64,000 nt of DNA from Flavobacteriales bacterium (GCA_016704485.1 JADJAA010000002.1:558001-622000), one strand, 5' to 3'. Numbered from the stretch's first letter, positions 15,698 to 24,760 are shown. Notes: generated by a model from the sequence alone, not told the origin. Numbers and translations: made by a program.

Positions 15698-16609
15698 CTA
15701 TTTACCATTGCCCTCTTTGAAGAGGATGTTCTTCTCGTCCTTGCTCAAACTATCGTAACCACTTTTGGATATCTTGTCGAGTATTGAATCGATGCGCGCT
15801 TGTTGGGCCTGTTTTGCGGCGTTGTAGTCGGTGTCGTTTCGCTGTGGTTTTTTAGAAAAGGGTTTTTCTACCCGCATTCTTGAACCACTTTTTCGTTTGA
15901 ATGGTCTTGCCAGTTTTTCCAATCCATCAATGAATGTCGTAGCCCAGTCATTGCCATTTGTGAGCTGTCGCGAAGCGAGGATACCGAATAGTGCACCGCC
16001 AATATGTGCTTCATGTGCCACTCCATCCGCCGTACCAACGCCCATCAGATCCAAGATCAGGATCACACCTGCAACGTACATTAGTTTCACCTGGCCAAAG
16101 AGAAAGAGGTTCACCACCATCTGAGGGCGGTAAGCTGCAATACCGATCAAGACACTGATCACGCCTGCCGATGCACCCATTACAGTTGCTCGAGGTGCCC
16201 CTGGTGCTACGTTCTGTAGCACTGCGAAAAGTAGAAATCCGGCTAGACCTCCAAGCATGTAATATCCCAGTAACCGCTTGCCGCCTAAAAGGTCTTCGAA
16301 CATTCGGCCGCCCAACCAAAGGAGTATCATATTCCAGAAGATGTGGCCTACACCGGTATGGGTGAACATGTATGTGATTACCGTCCAAGGTCTAATGGCG
16401 AGGTCGCTCAGGTTGGAAGGTGCGGTAAGCCATTGCTCAACATAGACATGGCGCATCATCAGCGCGGTTCCTCCGTCCCATTGGGCAATGATCAAGAACA
16501 CCAAATAAAGCAGGACCAATGCAACGAAAACACCAACATTCGCAAGGATCAGTTTCACGGTCATGCCACCGGCACGCCATTGCATCCTTAGTTCATCCAT
16601 AATTCCCAT
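15698..16609 (-). CDS. Rhomboid-family intramembrane serine protease (second copy)
   Basis: A 303-residue membrane protein. After a short amphipathic start come about six transmembrane segments containing the rhomboid motifs: HIFWNMILLWLGG (conserved Asn), the nucleophile in GASAG, and the catalytic His in EAHIGGALFG. A positively charged, largely disordered cytoplasmic tail of about 100 residues follows. It is the third gene of the mutL-rhomboid-rhomboid run, separated from the first rhomboid by 129 bases, where a weak GACCTTTG box could give an extra promoter. Confidence 0.88.
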   Translation of the reverse strand: MGIMDELRMQWRAGGMTVKLILANVGVFVALVLLYLVFLIIAQWDGGTALMMRHVYVEQWLTAPSNLSDLAIRPWTVITYMFTHTGVGHIFWNMILLWLGGRMFEDLLGGKRLLGYYMLGGLAGFLLFAVLQNVAPGAPRATVMGASAGVISVLIGIAAYRPQMVVNLFLFGQVKLMYVAGVILILDLMGVGTADGVAHEAHIGGALFGILASRQLTNGNDWATTFIDGLEKLARPFKRKSGSRMRVEKPFSKKPQRNDTDYNAAKQAQQARIDSILDKISKSGYDSLSKDEKNILFKEGNGK

Positions 16610-16738
16610 AGCGTTCGGTCTGCCTCTTATTTTTGGTTGTTGAACAACGGTAGCAAAGGTCGTGCCTACCGATCAGTCAATCGCGTGCGAAAATGATCCG
16701 TGATCAACAACGTGCTGATCGATCAACTGGATGCGTTA

Positions 16739-17491
16739 TCAGAACGCTTGTTTGGGGCCATCACCCCAGATCTTTAGGAGGATGAAACCAACCACCATTC
16801 CGCCGAGGTGAGCGAGGTGCGCAACGTTATCACCGGGGTTATTCTGAATTGCGCTGTACACGGATATTCCCGCAAAGATCCAAACGAAGTAGCGTGCTTT
16901 GATCGGTATGGGTAATGGGAACATGATCAATTCCACATTGGGGAAGGTGAGTCCGAAGGCCAGCAGGATACCATACAAAGCACCGGAAGCACCTACCATG
17001 GATGTGTTCATCAAGAGATTCAACTGGGCCATATCGGCATCAACGAAATTCTGTCCGTGGACCAACGCTTCAGCACCCATGGACTTTACTTCAGCAACCG
17101 CTTCTGGACTCATGTAATCCAACATGCGCATATATTCAAAAGCGTGTGCACCTGAATAGAACAACGCAGCACCTACTCCGGCGATCATGTAAAAGATCAG
17201 GAATTTCTTCGCGCCCCAGCGGTATTCCAAAGGTGGACCGAACATATACAACCCGAACATGTTGAGGCCGATGTGCAACCACCCACCATGCATGAACATG
17301 TGCGTGATGAGCTGCCATGGTTGGAAAAGCGGAGAGGTGAAAAAATGAAGCCCGAACCACGTGTCCATGCTGTCACCACCAAAATCTCCGAACCCGGAGA
17401 CCTTGATCAGAAAGAAGATCACATTGATGATCAATAGGTTCTTAACGACGGTTGGGATCCCGGATAAAGGGTTCTGTGAGAATTGCATCAT
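16739..17491 (-). CDS. Rhomboid-family intramembrane serine protease (first copy)
   Basis: A 250-residue rhomboid with HIGLNMFGLYMFG, the catalytic Ser in GASGALYGI and the catalytic His in LAHLGGMVVGF. The segment between the second and third membrane spans carries an insertion of about 35 residues (MLDYMSPEAVAEVKSMGAEA region). Its ATG overlaps the mutL stop by four bases, so the two are translationally coupled. Substrate unknown. Confidence 0.9.
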   Translation of the reverse strand: MMQFSQNPLSGIPTVVKNLLIINVIFFLIKVSGFGDFGGDSMDTWFGLHFFTSPLFQPWQLITHMFMHGGWLHIGLNMFGLYMFGPPLEYRWGAKKFLIFYMIAGVGAALFYSGAHAFEYMRMLDYMSPEAVAEVKSMGAEALVHGQNFVDADMAQLNLLMNTSMVGASGALYGILLAFGLTFPNVELIMFPLPIPIKARYFVWIFAGISVYSAIQNNPGDNVAHLAHLGGMVVGFILLKIWGDGPKQAF

Positions 17492-19353
17492 CGTTCGAAA
17501 CGTTCATTGAGCTCGTCGAGCCCGTAAGTGATCAAAGTCGGTTTGCCGCTGGAGGTGGTGTACGGCATTTCGCATGCGAAGAGGCGGTCGATCAGGTCAA
17601 GCATTTCCGCGCTTGTCAAATTGCGCCCGCTGCGGATCGCCATGCTGCGCGCCATACCGGTCGCTAACACTTGGTGCCGTTCATTGCGCAGACCACCTTT
17701 CTGCTGCTTTAGTTGTTCCAATAAATTCTCGAGCAAGCGGGTAGGGTCTTCATCCGCAGCTTCGGCAGGCATCCCATTCACTTGAACGGTTCGGCCCCCG
17801 AACAATTCCAGATCGAAACCCATTTTCCGTAGGTCGGGCAGTACTTCTTCCACCATTGCCAGGTCTGCGGCATTCAATTCTACGTGACGCGGAAAGAGCT
17901 CGGTCTGGGTAAGGCCTGCGCCGCTCTCGAGTAACTTGAGGTTGCGCTCAAACAAGACCCGCTCGTGGGCACGATGTTGATCCACGACCATATAGCCGTT
18001 CCGCAGTTGAGCCAAGATGTAGGTTCCGTGTAACTGGAATAACGGGCGGTCACTTTGCTCGCCATCCAATTCGCGCGATGGCAAAATGCGTGGTTCGCTG
18101 TATGGCCGACCGTCCATTTCACGGGCCGGTCTGTTTGCCTCATCTTCGATGGTGTCATCCACTGGCGATGCCAACCCCATATTGAATAACTGTTGCCAGC
18201 CTTCGGCACTCGGTCGTGGCGGGGCCGTGAATGCGCCTAGATCACGTGGGTTCCAGTCGGGTGCTTTGCTGGACGCAGCAGCACTGCTGAACGCTGCGAT
18301 CATGGCCGGCTCCGGTTCAAAATCCAAACTGGGCACAATGTTGAATCGACCCAAAGCACGCCGTACAGCTGCATGAACGATCGCATAAATAGCGCGGTCA
18401 TCACGGAACTTGATCTCGGTTTTTGTAGGGTGGATGTTAATGTCGATCTGTGCCGGGTCCAATTCGATGAACAAGAACCAGGATGGGAAATTTTCTCGAA
18501 CCACCAACTCTTCGTAGGCACGCCGGACCGCATGGTCCAGGTAGCTGCTGCGGATGAATCGTTGGTTGATGAAATAGTATTGCTCTCCGCGCGTGCGCTT
18601 TGCGAATTCGGGCTTCCCGACGAAGCCGGTCACGCTCACGAAATCCGTGTGTTCTTCAACCGGGACCAACCGTTCATCATACTTACGGCCGTAAAGGCCA
18701 ACGATCCGCTGACGTAGTGCTGCACTTGGTGTCGCATCATCCAACGCACCGCTCAGGTTGAACTCTTGAACATCGTTGTGTACGACTTGGAAGGCAATAT
18801 CCGGATGCGCCAACGCCACACGATGGAATTCTTCCATAACGTGCTTCAGTTCAACACCATCACTCTTAAGGAACTGCCGGCGGGCCGGGACATTGTAGAA
18901 AAGACTACGCACCGAGATCGTGGTTCCAATAGGACCGGCCATTGGGTCCTGCGTACGAACGCGACTTCCTTCAATGGTGATGTGGGTTCCAAGCTCCTCG
19001 TGCTTATCCCTGGTCTTCAGGTCAACTTGTGCAATAGCAGCGATACTCGCCAAAGCTTCACCCCGGAATCCCTTGGAGCGCAACGTTTGTAGATCATTGG
19101 CTTCACGGATCTTGCTTGTAGCGTGTCGTTCGAAACAAAGACGCGCATCGGAAGCACCCATTCCGTGCCCATCATCGGTCACTTGGATCAGTGTACGACC
19201 GGCATCCTTGACCACAACGATGATCCGCTTAGCGCCGCTGTCCACACTGTTCTCCAACAGCTCCTTTACAACGCTGGCTGGACGCTGAACCACTTCGCCC
19301 GCAGCGATCTGGTTCGCCACGTGGTCCGGTAAGAGCCTGATCAGATCGGCCAT
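17488..19353 (-). CDS. mutL: DNA mismatch repair protein MutL
   Basis: A 621-residue MutL. The GHKL ATPase motifs are intact: ELLENSVDSGA, TDDGHGM and KGFRGEAL. The C-terminal domain carries DQHRAHERVLFE, matching the endonuclease motif DQHA(x)2E(x)4E of MutL proteins in species without MutH, so it should nick the new strand itself. I chose the ATG at 19353 (MADLIRLLPDHVANQ); an upstream start would add 12 residues. A perfect -7 box lies 75 bases upstream. Heads the rhomboid/EEP run. Confidence 0.96.
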   Translation of the reverse strand: MADLIRLLPDHVANQIAAGEVVQRPASVVKELLENSVDSGAKRIIVVVKDAGRTLIQVTDDGHGMGASDARLCFERHATSKIREANDLQTLRSKGFRGEALASIAAIAQVDLKTRDKHEELGTHITIEGSRVRTQDPMAGPIGTTISVRSLFYNVPARRQFLKSDGVELKHVMEEFHRVALAHPDIAFQVVHNDVQEFNLSGALDDATPSAALRQRIVGLYGRKYDERLVPVEEHTDFVSVTGFVGKPEFAKRTRGEQYYFINQRFIRSSYLDHAVRRAYEELVVRENFPSWFLFIELDPAQIDINIHPTKTEIKFRDDRAIYAIVHAAVRRALGRFNIVPSLDFEPEPAMIAAFSSAAASSKAPDWNPRDLGAFTAPPRPSAEGWQQLFNMGLASPVDDTIEDEANRPAREMDGRPYSEPRILPSRELDGEQSDRPLFQLHGTYILAQLRNGYMVVDQHRAHERVLFERNLKLLESGAGLTQTELFPRHVELNAADLAMVEEVLPDLRKMGFDLELFGGRTVQVNGMPAEAADEDPTRLLENLLEQLKQQKGGLRNERHQVLATGMARSMAIRSGRNLTSAEMLDLIDRLFACEMPYTTSSGKPTLITYGLDELNERFER

Positions 19354-19427
19354 GATCCGGAAGCGAAAGGGTTGGTGTATGACATGCACTTATGGAGATC
19401 GAACAATCGATATCCGAAGAATTCGTG

Positions 19428-19435
19428 CAAAAGTA
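19428..19435 (-). promoter_or_regulatory. -7 promoter box of mutL
   Basis: On the minus strand TACTTTTG, an exact TAnnTTTG match, 74 bases before the mutL ATG. Confidence 0.5.
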
Positions 19436-19581
19436 ACTGCTGGTGCTGAAGGGAGTTCGGATCGGTTCTTGTTCATAGATTCCTTCATCGATCCGCATGA
19501 TCGGCAATATGATCACGTTTTCAGTTGTAGAATAGGCGCTATCACCATCAATTCGTTGTTAGCAAGTGAGCGGTTCCGGCC

Positions 19582-19612
19582 TTGATCTTGCGCATGACCA
19601 CGGATAGTTTTG
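19582..19612 (+). promoter_or_regulatory. Promoter of the GH3/serine hydrolase gene
   Basis: TTG (19582-19584), a 20-base spacer, then TAGTTTTG (19605-19612): a full Bacteroidota promoter. The ATG is only 10 bases further, so the 5' leader would be about 7 bases. Confidence 0.65.
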
Positions 19613-19622
19613 GGCTTCCTTA

Positions 19623-22622
19623 ATGAAGAATACTCTTTCCATACTCGCTGTTTCCGCAGCATTAGCCCTATTTTTCAGTGGTGTTCCGCACCAGGATCGT
19701 GCTGTGGAATTTCCACCGCCTTTTCTGAAATCGGCCACGCCATGGGCCGACTCAGTATTCAATACGCTAACGTTGGATGAACGCATCGCCCAGTTGATGA
19801 TGGTGGCTGCGTTCGGCAATAAGAACAGCAAACACGTAGAGGAAGTTGAGCAATTGGTCCGCGAACGGAATATCGGAGGGTTGATCTTCTTTCAAGGTGG
19901 TCCGGGTAGGCAAGCAAATTTGACGAACCGTTATCAAGCGGCCGCGAAAACGCCGTTGATCCTAGGGATGGATCTGGAGTGGGGCTTGGCCATGCGCTTG
20001 GACAGCACGATCCGTTTCCCAAGACAGATGACGTTGGGGGCAATACAAAATGACGAGTTGATCGAAGCGATGGGTTTGGAGATCGCACGGGAAATGAAGC
20101 GGCTTGGCGTACACATCAGTTTCAGTCCGGTGTTGGACGTGAACAACAATGCTGCGAACCCGGTGATCAACGACCGCAGTTTCGGTGAGGACCGTGAGTT
20201 GGTCGCGCAAAAAGGTATCGCCTATATGCGCGGGTTGCAGAAAGGAGGCATCATGGCCACAGCGAAACATTTCCCCGGTCACGGTGATACGGATACGGAT
20301 TCGCACAAAGCATTGCCGGTCATTATGCACGATCGAAAACGCTTGGATGAAGTGGAACTCTATCCGTTCCGGAGATTGATCGCTGAAGGGCTATCGGCCA
20401 TGATGATCGCGCACATGGACGTGCCAGCACTGGACAGTGCCGTTGGCGTACCAAGCACGTTGAGCAAGCCGATCGTTACTGATCTTTTGCAGACGGAGAT
20501 GGGTTTTGAAGGACTGATCTTCACCGATGCACTGAATATGCAAGGCGTTGCAAAATTTGATAAGCCCGGGGAGATCGAATTGCGTGCGTTGATCGCTGGA
20601 AATGATGTAATGCTCTTTCCTCAGGATCCGGTTAAAGCAATTGAGCGGATCAAGCTTGCGGTGGATAGCGGCGAGATCGCACGATCGCTTATTGATACAA
20701 AATGCCTGAAGATCCTTCGCGCGAAAGAATGGGCAGGGTTAGCTAAGATGAAACCGATAGCGACCAAGAACTTACAAGAAGACCTGAACCCTGTGTCGGC
20801 TCAGTTACTGCGTAGAGAGCTCTATGCAAATGCCATTACGGTGTTGAACGACCACAATAACATCTTGCCGATCGGGAAATTGGATTCTCTGAAGATCGCT
20901 TCGGTTGTGATCGGCGATAGCGTCGGAAACCCTTTTCAAATTGGCCTCCAGCGCTATGCTGATGTGAAAATCTTCCGTTGCAATAAGGCCATGCGGCCGG
21001 ATAGTATTCAAGCATTGTTGCGGAAGTTGGAGCAGTTCGATCGCGTGATCGTATCCGTACACAATACCACCTGGCGCTTGAACAAGGACTTCGGTGTTCC
21101 TGAATCTTCGATGGATATCATTCGAGAGATCGCTGCCAAGAAGCCGACCATTTTCGCCCTTTTCGCGAATCCGTACACGCTGACCAGAGCTTATGGATCC
21201 AACTACATGGCTTCGGTGTTGGTGGCCTACGAAGAGACCGAAGAAACGCAAGATCTAATGTCGCAAGTGATCTTCGGTGGCATGGGCGCGAATGGTAAAC
21301 TACCCGTAACACCATCATCATTCTTTGTATTGGGCGATGGCAAAGAGGTGCGTTCCAATGGTCGGTTGGCGTATACGTTGCCCGAGAGCATTGGCATCCG
21401 TAGTGCGGATCTCGCTGCGATCGATGCCATCGTTGCGGAAGGCATTAGCGCAAAAGCCTATCCTGGTTGCGAAGTATTGGTTGCAGTGGATGGCAAAGTG
21501 ATCATGAACAAAGCTTACGGCAATCCAACATACGAGAAACTGCGTCCCACAAGATCCGATGATATCTATGACCTGGCGAGCATCACGAAAGTGGCTAGTA
21601 CCACACTCTCGTTAATGAAACTAGTGGATGAAGGAAAGGTGGATCTCGATGATACTTTCGGTAAATACCTCCCGGAATTGAAAGCCGATCATCCGGGTCA
21701 TGCGCGGATGGAATTGCGCGATATGCTTACTCACCAAGCAGGATTGAAGCCTTATGTTCCATTCTATTTGAGGTTGATGAAGGATGGAAAGTTGAAGGCT
21801 GGAATTGCCAGTGACAGCGCCACAGAGAAACACAACGTGCGCGTTGCCGATGGTCTTTACATCCCACAAGCTTATCGCGATAGCATGCTCACGTGGATGC
21901 TTGATACGCCTCTTGGAAAGAAGGGTGACTACGTCTATAGTGACATGGGTTATTACCTCTTGCAGGAATTGATCGAACGCGTTACTGGCGAGCCGCTTGA
22001 ACGTTATGTGCAGCACACGTTCTACGTACCTCTTGGTGCAAGTACATTGGGCTATAAGCCATGGGAGCGCTTTGCAAAAGGCCGCCTAGCACCGACGGAG
22101 TTCGATGTTGCATTCAGAGGGAAACAGATCCAGGGTGATGTACACGATCCGGGCGCAGCCATGAAAGGCGGTGTTGCCGGACATGCAGGCTTGTTCAGCA
22201 ATGCGAATGACCTGGCCATAATCATGCAGTTGTTGGCCAATGGCGGCACCTACGGAGGTCGGCGTTATTTGAGCGAGAAGGTGGTAACTGAATTCACGAA
22301 GTGCCAATTCTGTTCACCCAGCGGAACGGGCAATCGACGTGGCCTTGGTTGGGATAAACCGGAGCGTGGTAAAGGTGGTCCTACGTGCGAATGCGTGAGT
22401 TATGCGAGCTTCGGGCATACTGGATTTACAGGAACCATGGCCTGGGCGGACCCTGACGCCAATGTGGTTTACATCTTCTTGAGCAACCGGGTTTATCCGA
22501 ATGCGACCACGAACAAATTGGCAAGCATGGGCACGCGCACCAAGATCCAAGAGGTGATCCACGATGCCGTTGCTGCGCGCATTCGCCCTGAGCCACTGGC
22601 ACGGACGGGGGTGGTGAAGTAG
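19623..22622 (+). CDS. NagZ-like GH3 glycosidase fused to a serine hydrolase (beta-lactamase-like)
   Basis: A 999-residue exported fusion. A signal peptide is followed by a GH3 beta-N-acetylhexosaminidase domain with the NagZ signature KHFPGHGDTDTDSH (215-228) and nucleophile Asp302 in FTDALNMQG. A linker precedes a class C/AmpH-like serine hydrolase domain with SITK (653-656, catalytic Ser and Lys), YSD at 772-774 and HAGLFS at 854-859. The pairing suggests removal of GlcNAc from muropeptides plus a penicillin-binding-type peptidase or esterase activity in cell-wall turnover. The fusion is common in Bacteroidota. Its last 78 bases are duplicated at 24683-24760. Confidence 0.9.
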   Translation: MKNTLSILAVSAALALFFSGVPHQDRAVEFPPPFLKSATPWADSVFNTLTLDERIAQLMMVAAFGNKNSKHVEEVEQLVRERNIGGLIFFQGGPGRQANLTNRYQAAAKTPLILGMDLEWGLAMRLDSTIRFPRQMTLGAIQNDELIEAMGLEIAREMKRLGVHISFSPVLDVNNNAANPVINDRSFGEDRELVAQKGIAYMRGLQKGGIMATAKHFPGHGDTDTDSHKALPVIMHDRKRLDEVELYPFRRLIAEGLSAMMIAHMDVPALDSAVGVPSTLSKPIVTDLLQTEMGFEGLIFTDALNMQGVAKFDKPGEIELRALIAGNDVMLFPQDPVKAIERIKLAVDSGEIARSLIDTKCLKILRAKEWAGLAKMKPIATKNLQEDLNPVSAQLLRRELYANAITVLNDHNNILPIGKLDSLKIASVVIGDSVGNPFQIGLQRYADVKIFRCNKAMRPDSIQALLRKLEQFDRVIVSVHNTTWRLNKDFGVPESSMDIIREIAAKKPTIFALFANPYTLTRAYGSNYMASVLVAYEETEETQDLMSQVIFGGMGANGKLPVTPSSFFVLGDGKEVRSNGRLAYTLPESIGIRSADLAAIDAIVAEGISAKAYPGCEVLVAVDGKVIMNKAYGNPTYEKLRPTRSDDIYDLASITKVASTTLSLMKLVDEGKVDLDDTFGKYLPELKADHPGHARMELRDMLTHQAGLKPYVPFYLRLMKDGKLKAGIASDSATEKHNVRVADGLYIPQAYRDSMLTWMLDTPLGKKGDYVYSDMGYYLLQELIERVTGEPLERYVQHTFYVPLGASTLGYKPWERFAKGRLAPTEFDVAFRGKQIQGDVHDPGAAMKGGVAGHAGLFSNANDLAIIMQLLANGGTYGGRRYLSEKVVTEFTKCQFCSPSGTGNRRGLGWDKPERGKGGPTCECVSYASFGHTGFTGTMAWADPDANVVYIFLSNRVYPNATTNKLASMGTRTKIQEVIHDAVAARIRPEPLARTGVVK
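22545..22622 (+). repeat. Direct repeat copy A (3' end of GH3 gene)
   Basis: The final 78 bases of the GH3/serine hydrolase gene recur at 24683-24760 in the same orientation. By eye there are 6 mismatches in 78 positions, including the stop codon TAG changed to GAG in the other copy. Confidence 0.85.
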
Positions 22623-22698
22623 GGTGGAGTAGAAAACCAGATCCGCGGGAACGGGGTTGTAACGGTTAGTTATTATCTTTTAGCTTAAAATGGTTTGA

Positions 22699-23343
22699 AT
22701 GAGATCCATGGCACGTTACGCTTTCGCATTAATACTTTTACTCGTCTTGGTCGGGTGTGGTGGACGTTGTGGCAAACCAGAAAATTTTGCTTTGCGAAGT
22801 ACCGCGCTCGCATATTTCGGTCCATTCCTTGATAACAGTTATTGGGTATACCAGTGCGTAGAGGATACTTCCGTACTGGATACGATCACCTTGCATGGTC
22901 GACTGCATCGTATTGTGGAATTGGGTTCGGATTCAAGATGTAAACCGGACTATTCGGAAGAGTTATCATATCTGCTAATTGGTGGTATGGAGAGTGATAC
23001 GATCCGGGTATGGTTGTCCGCTCGGCGATCCGACTCTTTTTATATGAACGGATCGTTCCTGGGTGATCAGCTTTACTTGTATGGAGATATTGAAGGTGAC
23101 ACCGATTGGTTCTATGTAAGTGACTATTGGAATGATGAACTCGTAAACCATGGTTCCCTGGCCATTGGAGGTATAACTTACGAGGGCGTTGTACAGATCA
23201 AGAAACCATGGGGAAATCCGTTTCCTGAACAAGTGCCATCATTCTGGTTGGCTCGTGGCGTCGGAATGATCCAGTTCCAGCTGTATGATGAAACCCTTGG
23301 TGAGCAAAGGACATATCAGTTGAAGGAATATCTTATCCAATAG
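22699..23343 (+). CDS. Hypothetical lipoprotein (214 aa)
   Basis: A lipoprotein signal (LILLLVLVGC) is followed by a cysteine-containing N-terminus and a beta-rich body with no known family. Features include DNSYWVYQCVED near residue 46 and WLARGVGMIQFQLYDE near the end. Such a closing segment, ending in a statement of the sample's reliability as a beta meander, resembles orphan Bacteroidota lipoproteins. It lies inside the segment bounded by the duplicated GH3 3' end, so it may be an acquired cargo gene. Start ATG 22699 or 22708. Confidence 0.6.
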   Translation: MRSMARYAFALILLLVLVGCGGRCGKPENFALRSTALAYFGPFLDNSYWVYQCVEDTSVLDTITLHGRLHRIVELGSDSRCKPDYSEELSYLLIGGMESDTIRVWLSARRSDSFYMNGSFLGDQLYLYGDIEGDTDWFYVSDYWNDELVNHGSLAIGGITYEGVVQIKKPWGNPFPEQVPSFWLARGVGMIQFQLYDETLGEQRTYQLKEYLIQ

Positions 23344-23377
23344 TTCTTAATCGGATCGTTATTTAAGTTAAACCGCC

Positions 23378-23403
23378 GCAGGGTCTGCGCCTCGCGACCC
23401 TGC
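23378..23403 (+). repeat. Inverted repeat with direct-repeat partner at 23972
   Basis: GCAGGGT / ACCCTGC form a 7-base stem with loop CTGCGCCTCGCG. Its first 22 bases recur at 23972-23993 with three mismatches, flanking the lipoprotein gene at 23431-23952. Confidence 0.6.
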
Positions 23404-23430
23404 GACCGCTGAGATTGATTGTTACGTATT

Positions 23431-23952
23431 TCACCGCACGGTAGGTTGATAGGGTAGTTCATGGCGGTTCAACTCCGCTTTAATACTCGACAAAGCCATA
23501 CTATTCTTTGGGAGAACGAAGCCCTCGACTAAGTCCCCATGTTCAAAAAACACACATTGTAACCTATCTGCTGGATCACCGCCGAATCTAAGTATCAAGA
23601 AGGCCTTGAATAATGCAGATCCCGGATAGTTTTCTTCTCCAAATTCAACTGACTCGGGAAGGCTCGGATCATATTGGAAGAATGAGATCATAGAAGTATT
23701 GTTGATGTTTTCCAATTGATGATCGAGAACTCGAATAATTCCGGAATGGATCGAATCACGATCTCCATCCAAGTAATAGAACGATTCACTAATTCCTTCT
23801 TTTGATTGAAGTTGGTAAACTTTGATCGAAGACGGTATGGAGATCTGTGATTGAAAATGTTCTTGACCAATGTCCTTATCAGAATTGGTCGTACAACCGC
23901 ATACAAGCAAGATAGAGATGAATGTGCCGACGAACCTATGCTGATCTTTCAT
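23431..23952 (-). CDS. Hypothetical lipoprotein (173 aa)
   Basis: From the ATG at 23952, a short signal with lipobox LVCGC and a body without known domains. Mildly AT-richer and with more Ser/Asn than its neighbours. Contains SIPSSIKVYQL and FFEHGDLVEGFVLPKN. It faces the other lipoprotein gene convergently and is flanked on both sides by a 22-base repeat. Function unknown. Confidence 0.55.
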   Translation of the reverse strand: MKDQHRFVGTFISILLVCGCTTNSDKDIGQEHFQSQISIPSSIKVYQLQSKEGISESFYYLDGDRDSIHSGIIRVLDHQLENINNTSMISFFQYDPSLPESVEFGEENYPGSALFKAFLILRFGGDPADRLQCVFFEHGDLVEGFVLPKNSMALSSIKAELNRHELPYQPTVR

Positions 23953-23971
23953 CAATAATTTCGTTAATCCA

Positions 23972-23993
23972 GCAGGTTCTATGCCTCGCGACC
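23972..23993 (+). repeat. Partner copy of the 23378 repeat
   Basis: GCAGGTTCTATGCCTCGCGACC, matching 23378-23399 at 19 of 22 positions in the same orientation; the right arm of the hairpin is degraded here. Confidence 0.55.
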
Positions 23994-24118
23994 TCGAAGG
24001 TACGGCAAATCAAAAGCTGAACAAGGCAGAAATCAAAGACCACATTTACACCTGAAAAGCAACGTAGTTCCATCCGATCGGCTCAACATCGTAACTTTAC
24101 GGGACGAAACCTAGCGCC

Positions 24119-24361
24119 ATGGATATTGCACTTAAGAAGCTGGACCTGATGCAGCGCCTCATGTTGATCTGGGATGAAGCGGCACTGCAACGCGTTGCCA
24201 AGGTCATAGAGAAGGAAGCACCTTCCTCAATAGACCCTGATGATGATATTACGGATGAGGAGTACGCAGCGTTCCAAGAGGAGCTTGCCAAACGAGATCG
24301 CAATGAGATCAAATTTTTCTCAGAGGAAGAATCCATTCGCATTATCCGACAAGGGTCGTAA
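24119..24361 (+). CDS. Antitoxin of a RelE/ParE-type module
   Basis: An 80-residue acidic, helical protein whose stop lies two bases before the toxin ATG. The N-terminal helix (LKKLDLMQRLMLIWDEAALQ) followed by an acidic DPDDDITDEEYAAF segment is typical of small Bacteroidota antitoxins that neutralise RelE/ParE toxins and often autoregulate the pair. A weak TAACTTTA box lies about 20 bases upstream. The position before the toxin gene supports the call more than sequence similarity does. Confidence 0.7.
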   Translation: MDIALKKLDLMQRLMLIWDEAALQRVAKVIEKEAPSSIDPDDDITDEEYAAFQEELAKRDRNEIKFFSEEESIRIIRQGS

Positions 24362-24363
24362 GA

Positions 24364-24657
24364 ATGAAATACCGCTTGGATGTAGCGCCTAGCGTGGTTG
24401 CAGAAGCGAGGAAGGTCTATCTATATAGAGAGACGGAAAAGAAGGGGTCCGGCAACAGGTTTGTCGATTCGTTGGTCGAATGTTATGTAAGGATCAAAGC
24501 AAACCCATACGCGTATCAGGTACGCAAGGATCCGTTCCGTCATGCTTATCTGCATCGACTGAAATTCCGTGTAGTTTTTAAGGTAGAAGGAGATCTGGTC
24601 TCGGTTGTTCAAGTGCGGCACACAAGTCGCAAAGTCAGTAAACGATTTGGGCCATAA
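24364..24657 (+). CDS. RelE/ParE-family toxin
   Basis: A 97-residue basic protein with the RelE/ParE fold pattern: an N-terminal strand (YRLDVAPSVVAEA), a helix-helix section, then PYAYQVRKDPFRHAYLHRLKFRVVFKVEGD and a final strand VVQVRHTSR. The C-terminal HTSRKVSKRF is typical. It could be an mRNA endonuclease (RelE) or gyrase inhibitor (ParE); the sequence alone does not decide. Coupled to the antitoxin by a two-base gap. Confidence 0.8.
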   Translation: MKYRLDVAPSVVAEARKVYLYRETEKKGSGNRFVDSLVECYVRIKANPYAYQVRKDPFRHAYLHRLKFRVVFKVEGDLVSVVQVRHTSRKVSKRFGP

Positions 24658-24682
24658 AACCGAGAAAGGTTTACTTCTCCGT

Positions 24683-24760
24683 ATCAAAGAGGTGATCCAC
24701 GATGCCCTTGCTGCGCGCATTCGCCCGGAGCCTTTGGCACGGACGGGGGTGGTGAAGGAG
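24683..24760 (+). pseudogene. Remnant copy of the GH3/serine hydrolase 3' end (repeat copy B)
   Basis: In frame it reads IKEVIHDALAARIRPEPLAR then TGVVK, nearly identical to the end of the GH3 protein, but the stop has become GAG. No upstream coding part of the gene exists here. The few changes are mostly silent or conservative (V to L). It ends 15 bases before the tamL stop, so it marks the far edge of a segment inserted between the GH3 gene and tamL. Confidence 0.75.

Noticed and set aside
24364..24657. Toxin as part of a phage or conjugative element
   Set aside because: No integrase, transposase, relaxase or phage structural gene is present nearby.
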